Positions 21,254-29,387 of a stretch of 64,000 bases of DNA are shown here, piece by piece. The stretch lies in NCBI RefSeq assembly GCF_026723865.1, contig NZ_CP113529.1, positions 310,001-374,000 on the forward strand. Reading direction: 5' to 3'. A program made the translations under genes and the position numbers. The DNA comes from Mycobacterium sp. Aquia_216 (lineage in GTDB: Bacteria > Actinomycetota > Actinomycetes > Mycobacteriales > Mycobacteriaceae). Numbering within the stretch: position 1 is the stretch's first letter; each line of letters starts with the position of its first letter. The notes under the pieces were generated by a model, which ran no database searches, was not told where the DNA came from, and saw only the letters and a program-made list of their open reading frames with translations.

Positions 21254-22147
21254 GTGCGCAGACAACCTGAGCTGGCGCGACGTTTCTACGATCGATTCGA
21301 GCCGGTACACGCGGTGACATACTTCGCGCCCGAGGCGCGGGCGGCGCTCGACGAGCTGGGGTACCGAGGTTTCTGGATGGGTTATTTCGCGGCCCGATCC
21401 GCCCCGCTGGGCATGGCGCCGCCGGAGCTGGTGACCGCGATCTTCCACAACTTCGCCCCCCAGCGCGTCGCCAAGTCCCTGTCGGCGGCATGGCAGATCG
21501 CCGGACCGGAGGCCGCGCTGCGGGCCCGACAGGACTCGGCGGTCGCCGCGCTGCGCCGCTACGGCTTGAAAGACGACGAAAATGTCAGTGCCGCGGCAGA
21601 ATTAGCCGGCAAAGCAGCGCGCCAAGCCCCGCTGGACGGGCGACCGCTGTTCGCGGCCAATCGTGCGCTGCCGTGGCCAGACACTCCGCTGGCCTCACTG
21701 TGGCATGCCACCACACTGTTGCGCGAGCAGCGCGGCGACGCTCACGTCGCGGTATTGACCGCCGCCGGCATTTCGGGCCGAGAGTCCAATGTGTTGCACG
21801 CCGCGGCGGACCGCGTCCCGCGCGACTACATCGCTCGCGCCCGCGACTACGACGACACCGAGTGGCGTCACCACGAACAACGGCTCGCCGAGCGCGGACT
21901 GCTCACCGACGACGGGTCGCTCACCGCGGCCGGCCGGGAACTCAAGGAGCACGTCGAATCCAGTACCGACGCGCTCGGGCTCTCGGCACTCGACGCCCTG
22001 CGCGACGACGAGGTGGAAGCGTTGTTCCAGGCGCTGACGCCGATCACCCGGGCGGTTGTTGACGGCGGCGATATTCTGGCCGTCACTCCAATGGCGTTGC
22101 GCCGGAACGAATTACACGACGCCAGCGCGCATTTGGACGCTGCCTAG
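21254..22147 (+). CDS. SCO6745 (SalK-like) family protein
   Basis: 297 residues, predominantly helical, no signal peptide. It resembles the actinobacterial SCO6745/SalK-like family (PELARRFYDRFEPVHAVTYF, RGFWMGYFAARSAPLG near the N-terminus, then ATTLLREQRGDAHVAVLTAAG). The C-terminal half (EWRHHEQRLAERGLLTDDG, LTAAGRELKEHVE) looks like a winged-helix scaffold seen in the family. Catalytic function not established. GTG start chosen at the first in-frame codon after the tRNA-Leu terminator; no obvious ribosome site. It is not found at this site in Mtb as I know it. Confidence 0.8.
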   Translation: MRRQPELARRFYDRFEPVHAVTYFAPEARAALDELGYRGFWMGYFAARSAPLGMAPPELVTAIFHNFAPQRVAKSLSAAWQIAGPEAALRARQDSAVAALRRYGLKDDENVSAAAELAGKAARQAPLDGRPLFAANRALPWPDTPLASLWHATTLLREQRGDAHVAVLTAAGISGRESNVLHAAADRVPRDYIARARDYDDTEWRHHEQRLAERGLLTDDGSLTAAGRELKEHVESSTDALGLSALDALRDDEVEALFQALTPITRAVVDGGDILAVTPMALRRNELHDASAHLDAA

Positions 22148-22158
22148 CGGGGAAGGCC

Positions 22159-23517
22159 CTACGGATCTCGCGGCAGCAGGCGCTGCTTCTGTTCGACGAA
22201 TTCGTCTTGGGTCAGAATCCCCGCGTCGCGCAGGGAGGCCAGCTCACGCAGCTCGGCGGCGATGCTGGTGATGGGGCCGCCCATTGGAATTTGTTGCACT
22301 TCGGCCGGCTCGGCCGGCGGCGCGTTCTTCGGTTTAGGCCCGGGCAGCCCGATCCGCTCCTGGAGCCTTGCGCCAGCGCCGCCGGTCGTACCGGCCATCG
22401 CGCGCCCGGCCATGCTTGCCAGGGCCATCTGGCTGAACAGGCTCCCCGCGCTGGAGCCGGTGGCCTGGGCGGCGGCGCCGACGGTCGCCGCCGGCAGCGC
22501 CGCAGTCATCGCGCGCAACTCGGGTGCCGCGGCCACCCACGCCGGCGGTACCGACAACCGCCCGACCGATGGCGCATGGCTGAACTGCCCGGAAATCGTC
22601 GCGGCCGGCTCGGTGATCACCGGAAATGAGGTCGGCGGCGCCGGCGCGTTGCCTGGCCAAGGCTGCACACCCGCCCAGCCGCTGACGATGTCGTCGGTGT
22701 GGACACCGGTCCAGTAACCGCCCACGTCGTAAGGGAGAGCCGTCGTCCCCAACGTGGTATCGGCCGCCAGTCCCACGCTCCCGAGCTCCGGATCGACAAA
22801 GACCGCGCTCAGGTCCGCGAGCAGGCCCAGCAGGTCGCGCCCGCCGAACCCGAAGGCGTCTTGCGGGCTCGCGAGGTCGGTCAGCGCGTCGGGGACAGCG
22901 GAGAAGGCCTGCTGGACGCTCCGCTGCGCATTACCGGCGGAGACGCCGGTGGCCTGGGTGACCGCGGTGGCCTGGTCCGCCGGCCCGTCGGTGCTGGTGC
23001 TCGGTGAAGGTGAATCGAACGGTGTCAGCGCCGTCGTCGACGCCGACTCGCTCGCGTAACTCTGCATGGCGCCGGTGTCCTGGGCCCACATCTCGCCGTA
23101 TTGGGCCTCGGTAGTCGCGATCGCCGAAGTGTTCTGCCCGAGGAAGTTCGTTGCCACTAGCGCCGCCAGCAGGCTGCGATTGCCCGCGACCACCGGCGGC
23201 GGCACCGTCTCGGCAAATGCGGTTTCGTAGGCGGCTGCCGCCAGCATGGCCTGGTTGCCTGCCTGCTCGGCCTGCTCCGCCGCGGTTCGCATCCAGGCCA
23301 CGTAGGGAGCGGCCGCAGCCGCCATCGTCGCCGCCGCCGGGCCCAACCAGGGTCCGGCGGTCAGCTCGTCGACCACCGACTGATACGAGCTTGCTGTCGA
23401 GTGGAGTTCGGCGGCGAGCGTCTCCCATGCCGACGCAGCAGCCAGCATCGGTCCGGAGCCAGGTCCGGCGTAGATGCGCGCGGAGTTGATCTCCGGCGGC
23501 AGAACTGCGTAATCCAT
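22159..23517 (-). CDS. PPE protein, SVP subgroup, with C-terminal SHOCT domain
   Basis: 452 residues. PPE domain ~1-180: MDYAVLPPEINSARIYAGPG, the WxG turn in GPWLGPAA and the EMWAQDTGAM region. The SVP signature SVGRLSVPPAW lies near residue 345. After a short Pro-rich linker (PGPKPKNAPPAEPAE) the last ~30 residues, ELRELASLRDAGILTQDEF plus VEQKQRLL, form a SHOCT domain. PPE proteins are normally exported by ESX-5 with a PE partner; no PE gene is adjacent. Start chosen at the canonical PPE N-terminus; the 30-codon extension to 23607 is not PPE-like. Confidence 0.9.
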   Translation of the reverse strand: MDYAVLPPEINSARIYAGPGSGPMLAAASAWETLAAELHSTASSYQSVVDELTAGPWLGPAAATMAAAAAPYVAWMRTAAEQAEQAGNQAMLAAAAYETAFAETVPPPVVAGNRSLLAALVATNFLGQNTSAIATTEAQYGEMWAQDTGAMQSYASESASTTALTPFDSPSPSTSTDGPADQATAVTQATGVSAGNAQRSVQQAFSAVPDALTDLASPQDAFGFGGRDLLGLLADLSAVFVDPELGSVGLAADTTLGTTALPYDVGGYWTGVHTDDIVSGWAGVQPWPGNAPAPPTSFPVITEPAATISGQFSHAPSVGRLSVPPAWVAAAPELRAMTAALPAATVGAAAQATGSSAGSLFSQMALASMAGRAMAGTTGGAGARLQERIGLPGPKPKNAPPAEPAEVQQIPMGGPITSIAAELRELASLRDAGILTQDEFVEQKQRLLPRDP

Positions 23518-23796
23518 GTGTCCCTCCGGTCGAGCAGCCCAGCGCCGGCGGCGTCGGTGAACGGCAAACGAACACGACGTGACTGTCGGGCCCCCCGGCT
23601 GCGTCAACCATTTTGCTCACGGAGACCTGTGAATTAGCTGGGAGGCCCCACAGCTCCGCGATGCGGCCCGATGCCGCGTACGGAGATACCCGTTTTACCT
23701 AGCTATCCTGGTAGAACACGTTATGCCATGTGGCTAAGCGATATTCGCCGAATCCGCAACCTAAGGGTCCCGGGGAGGGTTTAGCTGCCCGATGAG

Positions 23797-23816
23797 GCCG
23801 GCGAACCCTCGCCGGT
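23797..23816 (-). terminator. Possible hairpin terminator of the pirin-GNAT pair
   Basis: An inverted repeat CCGGCGA/TCGCCGG with a 4-base loop (23798-23815) lies 46 bases past the stop of the GNAT-like gene. There is no U tract, so this is only a candidate. Confidence 0.3.
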
Positions 23817-23861
23817 CGGCGCAGTAAAGCCCATAGGAAGTCGGCGCCACCGGCGTCTGCC

Positions 23862-24203
23862 CTACTTGCTCGGCTGAGTCAGCGCCCAGCCCCTGACCTC
23901 GGCGGTGACGGTGTCGGTGATCTCGTCGAATTCGGGATGCTTCTTGAGCACCGTCTCGACCATCGAGCACACCGGCACGATGCGTTTGCCAGCGTCGCGC
24001 GCGCCGTTCAACGCCTCCTCGACGAGGATGGTCGCCAGGCCGCGTCCGCCGAACTCGGGATCGACGACGGTGTGGTAGAAGACGCGCTGGTCGCCGCGGT
24101 CCGCGTAGTCGGCGTGGCCGACGGTCTTGCCCTCGACCTCAATCGTGTAGGTCTGGTCACCCTCGGTGACGGTGGTTTCTGCGCCGGTCTTGTCGGTCGT
24201 CAT
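23862..24203 (-). CDS. GNAT-like N-acetyltransferase (YjdJ/NATD1 type)
   Basis: 113 residues. Compact GNAT fold with VEGKTVGHADYADRG, RVFYHTVVDPEFGGRGLAT (acetyl-CoA pyrophosphate loop GGRGLA) and VPVCSMVETVLKKHPEF, the last being the conserved C-terminal motif of the small NATD1/YjdJ family. Probable small-molecule or protein N-acetyltransferase; substrate unknown. Start ATG 24203 overlaps the pirin stop (ATGA), indicating translational coupling; the longer frame is inside the pirin gene. Confidence 0.85.
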   Translation of the reverse strand: MTTDKTGAETTVTEGDQTYTIEVEGKTVGHADYADRGDQRVFYHTVVDPEFGGRGLATILVEEALNGARDAGKRIVPVCSMVETVLKKHPEFDEITDTVTAEVRGWALTQPSK

Positions 24204-25180
24204 CTGGATTCCTTTCGATTCGGTCCGTGCGGTATCGGTCGTGGCCGCAGCCGGGTAGCTGGCAGCGGCGGGGCGGGAAGTCGCGCGACTGAGCCGCGGT
24301 AGCCCTCGACAACGCCGAAGCGCGCGTCGCCGTCTTCCCATAGCTGGCGATAGCGGACGATCTCGTCGTGGGTGCGCCCGACGAAGTTCCACCACATCAG
24401 CAACTCTTCGGTGAACGGGACGCCCCCCAACAGCACTACCCGCGCCGGTCGATGTCCTACATTGCGCAGCCGGACTGCGGCGCCGCCGGGGCCCTGGTAG
24501 CCGAGGTCGGCGACGGCCAGGGTTGTCCCACTCATCGCCACGGCGCCGGCATCGCACAGCACACCGTGCTCGAACGCCGGGTCGACATCGAGGTGCAGCT
24601 CAGCGTTCCCGTCGAGGTCGATCTGGGCACCCAGCAGCGGCGTGAACGTATGCACGGGCGACCGGCTGCCGGCCAGCTCGCCGAGAAACACCCGCGCCAC
24701 CGCGCCCGGCAGCGAAATCGGTTCGGGCACATAGTGAGCGAAGCCGCGCCCGGCGTCGCGACGCGAGTCGGGCAGGGCGACCCAGAGCTGGACGCCATGC
24801 AAGACGGCGCCCGCCTCGGCCGATACCTCGGAATGGCAAATACCCCCGCCGGCGGTCATCAGGTTCAACTCGCCGGGCCGGATCAGGGCATGCACGCCCG
24901 CACTGTCGCGGTGTTCCACTTCCCCACTGAACAGCCAACTCGCCGTTTGTAGTCCCGTATGTGGATGCGGCGGCACGTCCATGCGCGCCTGGACGGGGCC
25001 GTAGTGGTCAATGAAGCACCAGGCTCCGATCAGCGATCGCTGCCGTTGCGGCAGGGTGCGCTGCACCCGGATGGCCCGCGGGCCGCCCAGCGGAACCTCG
25101 CGCGCGTGTAACACCTCGGTAGCCGCAACCCGTGAAGCGCCGCAGGCGACTTCGGCCGGCGCCGGTTCGAGATTGCTCAC
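24200..25180 (-). CDS. Pirin family cupin protein
   Basis: 326 residues. N-terminal pirin domain with the metal-binding cupin motif PPHPHTGLQTASWLF, GEVEHRDSAG, MTAGGGICHSE and a second His/Glu set further on; a C-terminal pirin_C domain (VLLGGVPFTEELLMWWNFVG, THDEI) follows. Pirins are Fe-binding cupins; some act as quercetinases, and roles in redox or transcription are reported. Coupled to the downstream GNAT gene. Part of the accessory block after tRNA-Leu. Confidence 0.9.
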   Translation of the reverse strand: MSNLEPAPAEVACGASRVAATEVLHAREVPLGGPRAIRVQRTLPQRQRSLIGAWCFIDHYGPVQARMDVPPHPHTGLQTASWLFSGEVEHRDSAGVHALIRPGELNLMTAGGGICHSEVSAEAGAVLHGVQLWVALPDSRRDAGRGFAHYVPEPISLPGAVARVFLGELAGSRSPVHTFTPLLGAQIDLDGNAELHLDVDPAFEHGVLCDAGAVAMSGTTLAVADLGYQGPGGAAVRLRNVGHRPARVVLLGGVPFTEELLMWWNFVGRTHDEIVRYRQLWEDGDARFGVVEGYRGSVARLPAPPLPATRLRPRPIPHGPNRKESR

Positions 25181-25232
25181 CGTGCACCCTTCGTTGCGGG
25201 GGTGATATGGCGACCGTACCCGGGCGGGTTGT

Positions 25233-26615
25233 CTATCTCCCGGGCGGCCGCAGCACCTGCATGGCCACCCGCATGATCGGTTCCGGGATTTGATCCTTCA
25301 CCGACAACGCAGCGTCGGCGGCTCGGGACCGCAGCGGGGCGCCCCGGCCGAAGATCCGGTTCAGCGGACCGCCGGACGGCTCGAGAACGACATGCAGCGG
25401 CGGGGTGCCTACCGCGGCGCCCAGCGCATTCGAGATGACCATTCGCTGGATCTCACTCGTGCCCTCAAAGATGGTGTACAGCTTGGCATCTCGATACCAT
25501 TTCTCGACGGGGTGGTCAGTGATGTAGCCCCAGCCACCCATTGTCTGGATGGCGCGCTCGGTGGCCTTGATGGCGACCTCGCTGGCGGCGAGCTTGGCCA
25601 TCGAACCCTCGCCCCGCTCGAACGGCACTTCGTTGGCGGCCATCCAGGAAGCGCGCCAGGTCAACAGCCGGGCCGCATCGATCTGCGTGGCCAGGTCGGC
25701 CAAGGGAAATGCGATGCCCTGGTTGTCGATGATCGGGGCGCCGAATGCTTCGCGCTCCGTGGCGTATGCGGTCGCGTACTCCAATGCGGCACGTGCGATG
25801 CCGATTGCCTGCGCGGCGACCATCGGACGGGTCTGCTCGAAGGTGCCCAGCGTCGCCGACCCGGAGCGCTGCCCACCCGCGACGACTTCCCGGGCTTTGG
25901 CGAGCTTGTGTTCGAGCTTGTCTTGTCCACCAAGCAAATTGGCGTGCGGTATCCGTACGCCGTTGAACCGTAACTCGGCGGTGTGCGACGCGCGGCAGCC
26001 CAGCTTGTCAAGCTTGCGCACCAGTTCCAGTCCGGGGGTGTTGCCCGGCACCACGAATAGGGCTTGGCCGCGATGGCCGAGTTCCTGGTCGACGACCGCG
26101 TTGACCACATGCACGTTCGCGATGCCGCCGTTGCCGATCCACATCTTGTGGCCGTCGATGATCCAGTCATCGCCGTCGCGGCGGGCCCGGGTGCGCAGAT
26201 TCCGAACGTCGCTGCCGCCCTCGGGTTCGGAAATCGCCAGCGCGGCAAGTTTGAGATCGCCTGGGGTACCGAAACATTGCGGAGCCCACTCCAGCATCTG
26301 CTCCGGGGATGCGGACTGCCCGATCGCCGAGAGCGCCAGCGCCGGCATCACTATCGCCAATCCGATTCCGGCGCAACCCCAGAACAGCTCCTCCATGAAC
26401 ATCGGTAGCGACATCCCGGTGGGATCGCCGATCAGGTCGCGGTAGAACAACGGGCTGTAGAAGCCGCGCTGGGCAGCCTCCTCGAGCACCGGCCAGGGAA
26501 ACTCCTGCCGCTGGTCGTACTCGAGCGCGACCGGACGGATCACCGACTCGGCGAATTCGTGCGTGCGCCGAGCCAGGTCGTGCTGCGCGGCCGTCGGTGT
26601 CAGGTCGAACGTCAT
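25233..26615 (-). CDS. Acyl-CoA dehydrogenase (FadE family)
   Basis: 460 residues, FAD-dependent. Domains: N-terminal helical (1-125), beta domain with the FAD/substrate signature LAISEPEGGSDVRN and IDGHKMWIGNGG (130-235), and C-terminal helical with REAFGAPIIDNQGIAF, QTMGGWGYITDHPVEKWYRD and YTIFEGTSEIQRMVI. It oxidises an acyl-CoA to the enoyl-CoA in beta-oxidation or a related pathway; chain length cannot be told. Lies between whiB5 and the pirin gene, without other fatty-acid genes nearby. Confidence 0.92.
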   Translation of the reverse strand: MTFDLTPTAAQHDLARRTHEFAESVIRPVALEYDQRQEFPWPVLEEAAQRGFYSPLFYRDLIGDPTGMSLPMFMEELFWGCAGIGLAIVMPALALSAIGQSASPEQMLEWAPQCFGTPGDLKLAALAISEPEGGSDVRNLRTRARRDGDDWIIDGHKMWIGNGGIANVHVVNAVVDQELGHRGQALFVVPGNTPGLELVRKLDKLGCRASHTAELRFNGVRIPHANLLGGQDKLEHKLAKAREVVAGGQRSGSATLGTFEQTRPMVAAQAIGIARAALEYATAYATEREAFGAPIIDNQGIAFPLADLATQIDAARLLTWRASWMAANEVPFERGEGSMAKLAASEVAIKATERAIQTMGGWGYITDHPVEKWYRDAKLYTIFEGTSEIQRMVISNALGAAVGTPPLHVVLEPSGGPLNRIFGRGAPLRSRAADAALSVKDQIPEPIMRVAMQVLRPPGR

Positions 26616-26709
26616 GGATGCACCTCGGGGTCGACGATCTGATGTCCGGTCGCGACCGACTACCCCGTCGATTGGGTGAACAAACGTTCACGATGCGTGG
26701 CACGCGTGG

Positions 26710-27126
26710 TCAGGCGGCCGAGCGCGGACCAACCTGTGCGAGCGGCAGGTGCAACACCACCGCGGGCCTCGGTACGGTCTCATGTTCGCTGCGCGCCAAC
26801 AAGGCCGCATTCTCGGGCAGCTGCCGGGAGCTGATCTCGCCGGCGGCGATGCGACGCAACACGTCGTGGGCCCGAGCCAGCTGGTCGCGCTTGCGGTATT
26901 GGCCACCGGGAAGTTTCACGCCGGCCCACACTCCGTACTCCTCCCGGTGCGCGATGGCGTACTGAGCGCACCGCCGCTGCTGGGCCAACGGGCAGCGACG
27001 CAGGCATTGGATTCGCGCCTCGGTGGCCGACCGCTCGTAGGCGCGCGCCTTGGCCGCGCCGTCACCGCTGTCGTCGTCGGGGTAGCCGAACCACAGTTCC
27101 GGGTCTGTTGCGCAGGGGTGTCCCAT
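26710..27126 (-). CDS. whiB5: WhiB-family redox-sensing regulator WhiB5
   Basis: 138 residues (Mtb 139). Iron-sulphur ligands: C5 (MGHPC) and three Cys in CLRRCPLAQQRRC; the spacing CX3CX7C is unusual for WhiB proteins but as I recall typical of WhiB5. The GVWAG turn (GVWAGVKLPGG) is intact, and the C-terminal basic region follows (YRKRDQLARAH). Family knowledge: [4Fe-4S] protein that controls transcription, in Mtb including type VII secretion genes. AAGGAGA precedes the ATG. Divergent from the XRE regulator; the intergenic region holds repeated AACGTA-type sites. Confidence 0.93.
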   Translation of the reverse strand: MGHPCATDPELWFGYPDDDSGDGAAKARAYERSATEARIQCLRRCPLAQQRRCAQYAIAHREEYGVWAGVKLPGGQYRKRDQLARAHDVLRRIAAGEISSRQLPENAALLARSEHETVPRPAVVLHLPLAQVGPRSAA

Positions 27127-27147
27127 GCCGGTCTCCTTGTCTAAGCT

Positions 27148-27212
27148 GAAACGTAGACAAAAGCGTATACACAACTCCGCGTGCAGCGCAAGAGAAACGT
27201 GATAGAAACGTA
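27148..27212. promoter_or_regulatory. Repeated (A)ACGTA boxes between whiB5 and the XRE gene
   Basis: Four similar cores occur: ACGTA (27151), GCGTA (27163), ACGTG (27197) and ACGTA (27208), three of them preceded by GAA. Within each pair the spacing is 11-12 bases, one helical turn. The region is AT-rich against its surroundings and lies between divergent regulator genes, so an operator for the XRE protein and/or WhiB5 is likely (inference). Confidence 0.45.
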
Positions 27213-27240
27213 TATGCATAGCGATACGGCCCTGCCTGTG

Positions 27241-27246
27241 TAATAT
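27241..27246 (+). promoter_or_regulatory. -10 element (TAATAT) upstream of the XRE gene
   Basis: TAATAT is a near-ideal mycobacterial -10 box. It predicts a transcript start at 27252-27254, at or next to an ATG (27254) opening an 8-codon ORF that ends at TGA 27278-27280, overlapping the GTG start of the regulator (27270). No -35 match is seen at the expected distance. Confidence 0.5.
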
Positions 27247-27269
27247 CCGGCCCATGGCCGGAGCCCGCG

Positions 27270-28058
27270 GTGAGCCGTGAATCCGCAGGTGCGGCCATCC
27301 GTGCATTGCGCGAGTCGCGTGACTGGTCCCTAGCTGAGCTCGCCGCCGTGACCGGCGTCAGCATCATGGGATTGAGCTATCTGGAGCGCGGCGCCCGCAA
27401 GCCGCACAAAACGACAGTTCAGAAGGTCGAAAACGGTCTGGGCCTGCCGCCGGGCACCTACTCGCGGTTGTTGGTGGCCGCCGATCCGGATGCCGAGCTA
27501 GCCCGACTGATCGCCGCGCAGCCCCCGGAAAAGATGTCACCGCCACGGGCCGGGGCGGTGGTCGTCGACCGCCACAGCGACACCGAAGTGCTGGAAGGCT
27601 ATGCCGAAGCGCAACTCGACGCCCTCAAATCCGTCATCGATCGACTGCCGGCGACGACATCAAACGAATATGAGACGTATATTCTGTCTGTGATCGCGCA
27701 GTGCGTGAAGGCAGAGATGCTGGCCGCCAGCTCATGGCGGGTGGCCGTGAACGCCGGCGCCGACTCGACCGACCGGCTGATGGCACACCTGAAAGCTCTC
27801 GAGGAAACCCGCAGCGCGCTGCTGAAGAGAATGCCGACCAGCTTGAGCGCGCGGTTCGACCGGGCGTGTGCGCAGTCATCGCTGCCGGACGCGATCATCG
27901 CGTCGTTGCTCGGTGTGAGCAGCGACGACATATGGGACATCCGCAACCGAGGGGTGATCCCCGCGGGGGTACTCCCCCGCGTTCGCGCATTCGCCGACAC
28001 GGTGGAGTCGACGGGCCGCGACGGCACGGATCAGGACAGCGGCGAGGGGGACCGATGA
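27270..28058 (+). CDS. XRE-family HTH regulator (Rv0023 type)
   Basis: 262 residues. N-terminal XRE/Cro HTH ~8-65 (IRALRESRDWSLAELAAVTG, LSYLERGARKPHKTTVQKVE). The remaining ~190 residues are helical, contain the conserved EGYAEAQLDALKSVIDRLP and VIAQCVKAEMLAAS stretches, and probably dimerise or sense a ligand. GTG start gives MSRESAGAAIRAL as in Mtb. The stop overlaps the NlpC/P60 start by ATGA, so regulator and hydrolase are coupled. Divergent from whiB5; may regulate itself through the ACGTA boxes. Confidence 0.92.
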   Translation: MSRESAGAAIRALRESRDWSLAELAAVTGVSIMGLSYLERGARKPHKTTVQKVENGLGLPPGTYSRLLVAADPDAELARLIAAQPPEKMSPPRAGAVVVDRHSDTEVLEGYAEAQLDALKSVIDRLPATTSNEYETYILSVIAQCVKAEMLAASSWRVAVNAGADSTDRLMAHLKALEETRSALLKRMPTSLSARFDRACAQSSLPDAIIASLLGVSSDDIWDIRNRGVIPAGVLPRVRAFADTVESTGRDGTDQDSGEGDR

Positions 28059-28885
28059 CCGAAAGCGACCTCGAGGCTTTGGACCGCGCTCATCAGCTAT
28101 TCGCCGGGAGTTCTCGGCAGCCGGTGCTCGACGCGCCCTATCGCGGCCTGCCAAGCCGAAACCCGACGCTGAACACCGTTGCGGGTCATGACAACTACCA
28201 GTCCTTGGTAAGCCGTAGCCACCAAGTGCTGCTGTCCGCTGCGCGCACCGATGCGGCGGCCGCGGGCATCATGACCGGCGCTCACCGGGATCGGGCCGAC
28301 GCCCGTGAGCTGACCAAAAACGTCCTCGATGAGGCCCGCGCCGATGCCGCGGTCGCCCCGACCACGCCGATGGCCCAGCGCGAGGCCATGCGCCGTCGGG
28401 TAGCGAGGCTTCGCGCGCAGCGGGCACACGTGTTGACCGCCCGGTTGCGTGCGCGACGGCATGCGGCGGCGCTGCGGGCACTGCGCTATCGAATGCTGCA
28501 CCATCGCGGTCCCCGATTGGCCGGCCTGCGGCTGCCGTCGGCGAGCAGTCGTGCCGGAATCGCGGTGCGCGCGGCGTTATCCCGACTGGGCCGTCCCTAT
28601 GTCTGGGGCGCTACAGGCCCGGATCAGTTCGACTGTTCCGGGCTGGTCCAGTGGTCCTATGCGCGGGCGGGTATCCACCTGGACCGCACCACCTATCAAC
28701 AGATCAACGACGGGATCCCGGTTCCCCGTTCGCAAGTCAGGCCCGGCGACCTCGTGTTTCCGCACGCCGGCCATGTGCAGATGGCGATCGGCAACAATCT
28801 CGTCGTCGAGGCGCCCTATTCGGGTGCCTCGGTGCGGATCAGCCAGCTGGGCAGCAACGTCGCGATTCGCCGGCCGATAGGTTGA
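28055..28885 (+). CDS. NlpC/P60 peptidoglycan endopeptidase (Rv0024 type)
   Basis: 276 residues. The N-terminal ~165 residues are helical and Arg/Ala-rich, with no classical Sec signal. The C-terminal NlpC/P60 domain (from ~174) has catalytic C194 in [15 protein letters not shown] and His in [10 protein letters not shown] (H240 likely), with a conserved [16 protein letters not shown] lead-in. It should cut D-Glu/meso-DAP bonds of peptide stems. Lack of a Sec signal and its place before WXG/EspC-like and ESX genes suggest type VII export (inference). Coupled to the XRE regulator and four bases from the next gene. Confidence 0.92.
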   Translation: MTESDLEALDRAHQLFAGSSRQPVLDAPYRGLPSRNPTLNTVAGHDNYQSLVSRSHQVLLSAARTDAAAAGIMTGAHRDRADARELTKNVLDEARADAAVAPTTPMAQREAMRRRVARLRAQRAHVLTARLRARRHAAALRALRYRMLHHRGPRLAGLRLPSASSRAGIAVRAALSRLGRPYVWGATGPDQFDCSGLVQWSYARAGIHLDRTTYQQINDGIPVPRSQVRPGDLVFPHAGHVQMAIGNNLVVEAPYSGASVRISQLGSNVAIRRPIG

Positions 28886-28889
28886 CCGT

Positions 28890-29252
28890 ATGTCGGAACA
28901 AACCGGTCCTGCCATAGCCGCCATCCAGGCGCGGCAATCGGCCTTGGCGACCCGGCACGACAGGGTCGCCGAGGCCGACCGTGCGCTGACGGATCTGCTT
29001 GCCAGCGCGCATGCCACGACGCGGGAGAGCATCAGACGTCTGGACGCGATCGCCGACGAGATCGAGCGCGCCGTTCCGCGTCACAACAGCCTTGCCGTCG
29101 ATACGCCGATGGGCGCGCGGGAGTTTCAGAGGTTTCTGGTTGCCAAACAGCGTGAGATCGCGGCGGTCGTCGCCGACGCGCGCGAGCTCGACCGAGCGAA
29201 AACGGCTGTGCTGGAAAGCCTGCGAGGAGTGTACGGTGTTTCGGCGGGCTAG
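28890..29252 (+). CDS. DUF4226 protein (Rv0025 type)
   Basis: 120 residues, all-helical, no signal peptide. It contains [20 protein letters not shown], which recurs in the downstream 471-residue protein as DTPAGARDFQRFLIGKLRDI, so the two share the DUF4226 domain. Helical hairpin proteins of this kind accompany ESX loci and may be secreted partners. Begins 4 bases after the NlpC/P60 stop; function unknown. Confidence 0.85.
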   Translation: MSEQTGPAIAAIQARQSALATRHDRVAEADRALTDLLASAHATTRESIRRLDAIADEIERAVPRHNSLAVDTPMGAREFQRFLVAKQREIAAVVADARELDRAKTAVLESLRGVYGVSAG

Positions 29253-29387
29253 CCCGATGCCTGGGGAGGGTTCATCCACAGCCGCATCGTGGTGAATTGT
29301 CGATAGCTGGGGGTCTCAGTACTGTCACCCGGCATGGAGGGGTCGCGACACCGCCCGCATTGGGGCGCAGCGCCGTTCGGCTAGCCG

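Noticed and set aside
23608..23861. A PE gene upstream of the PPE-SHOCT gene
   Set aside because: No PE-like ORF in any frame; the region has no coding sequence that I can support.
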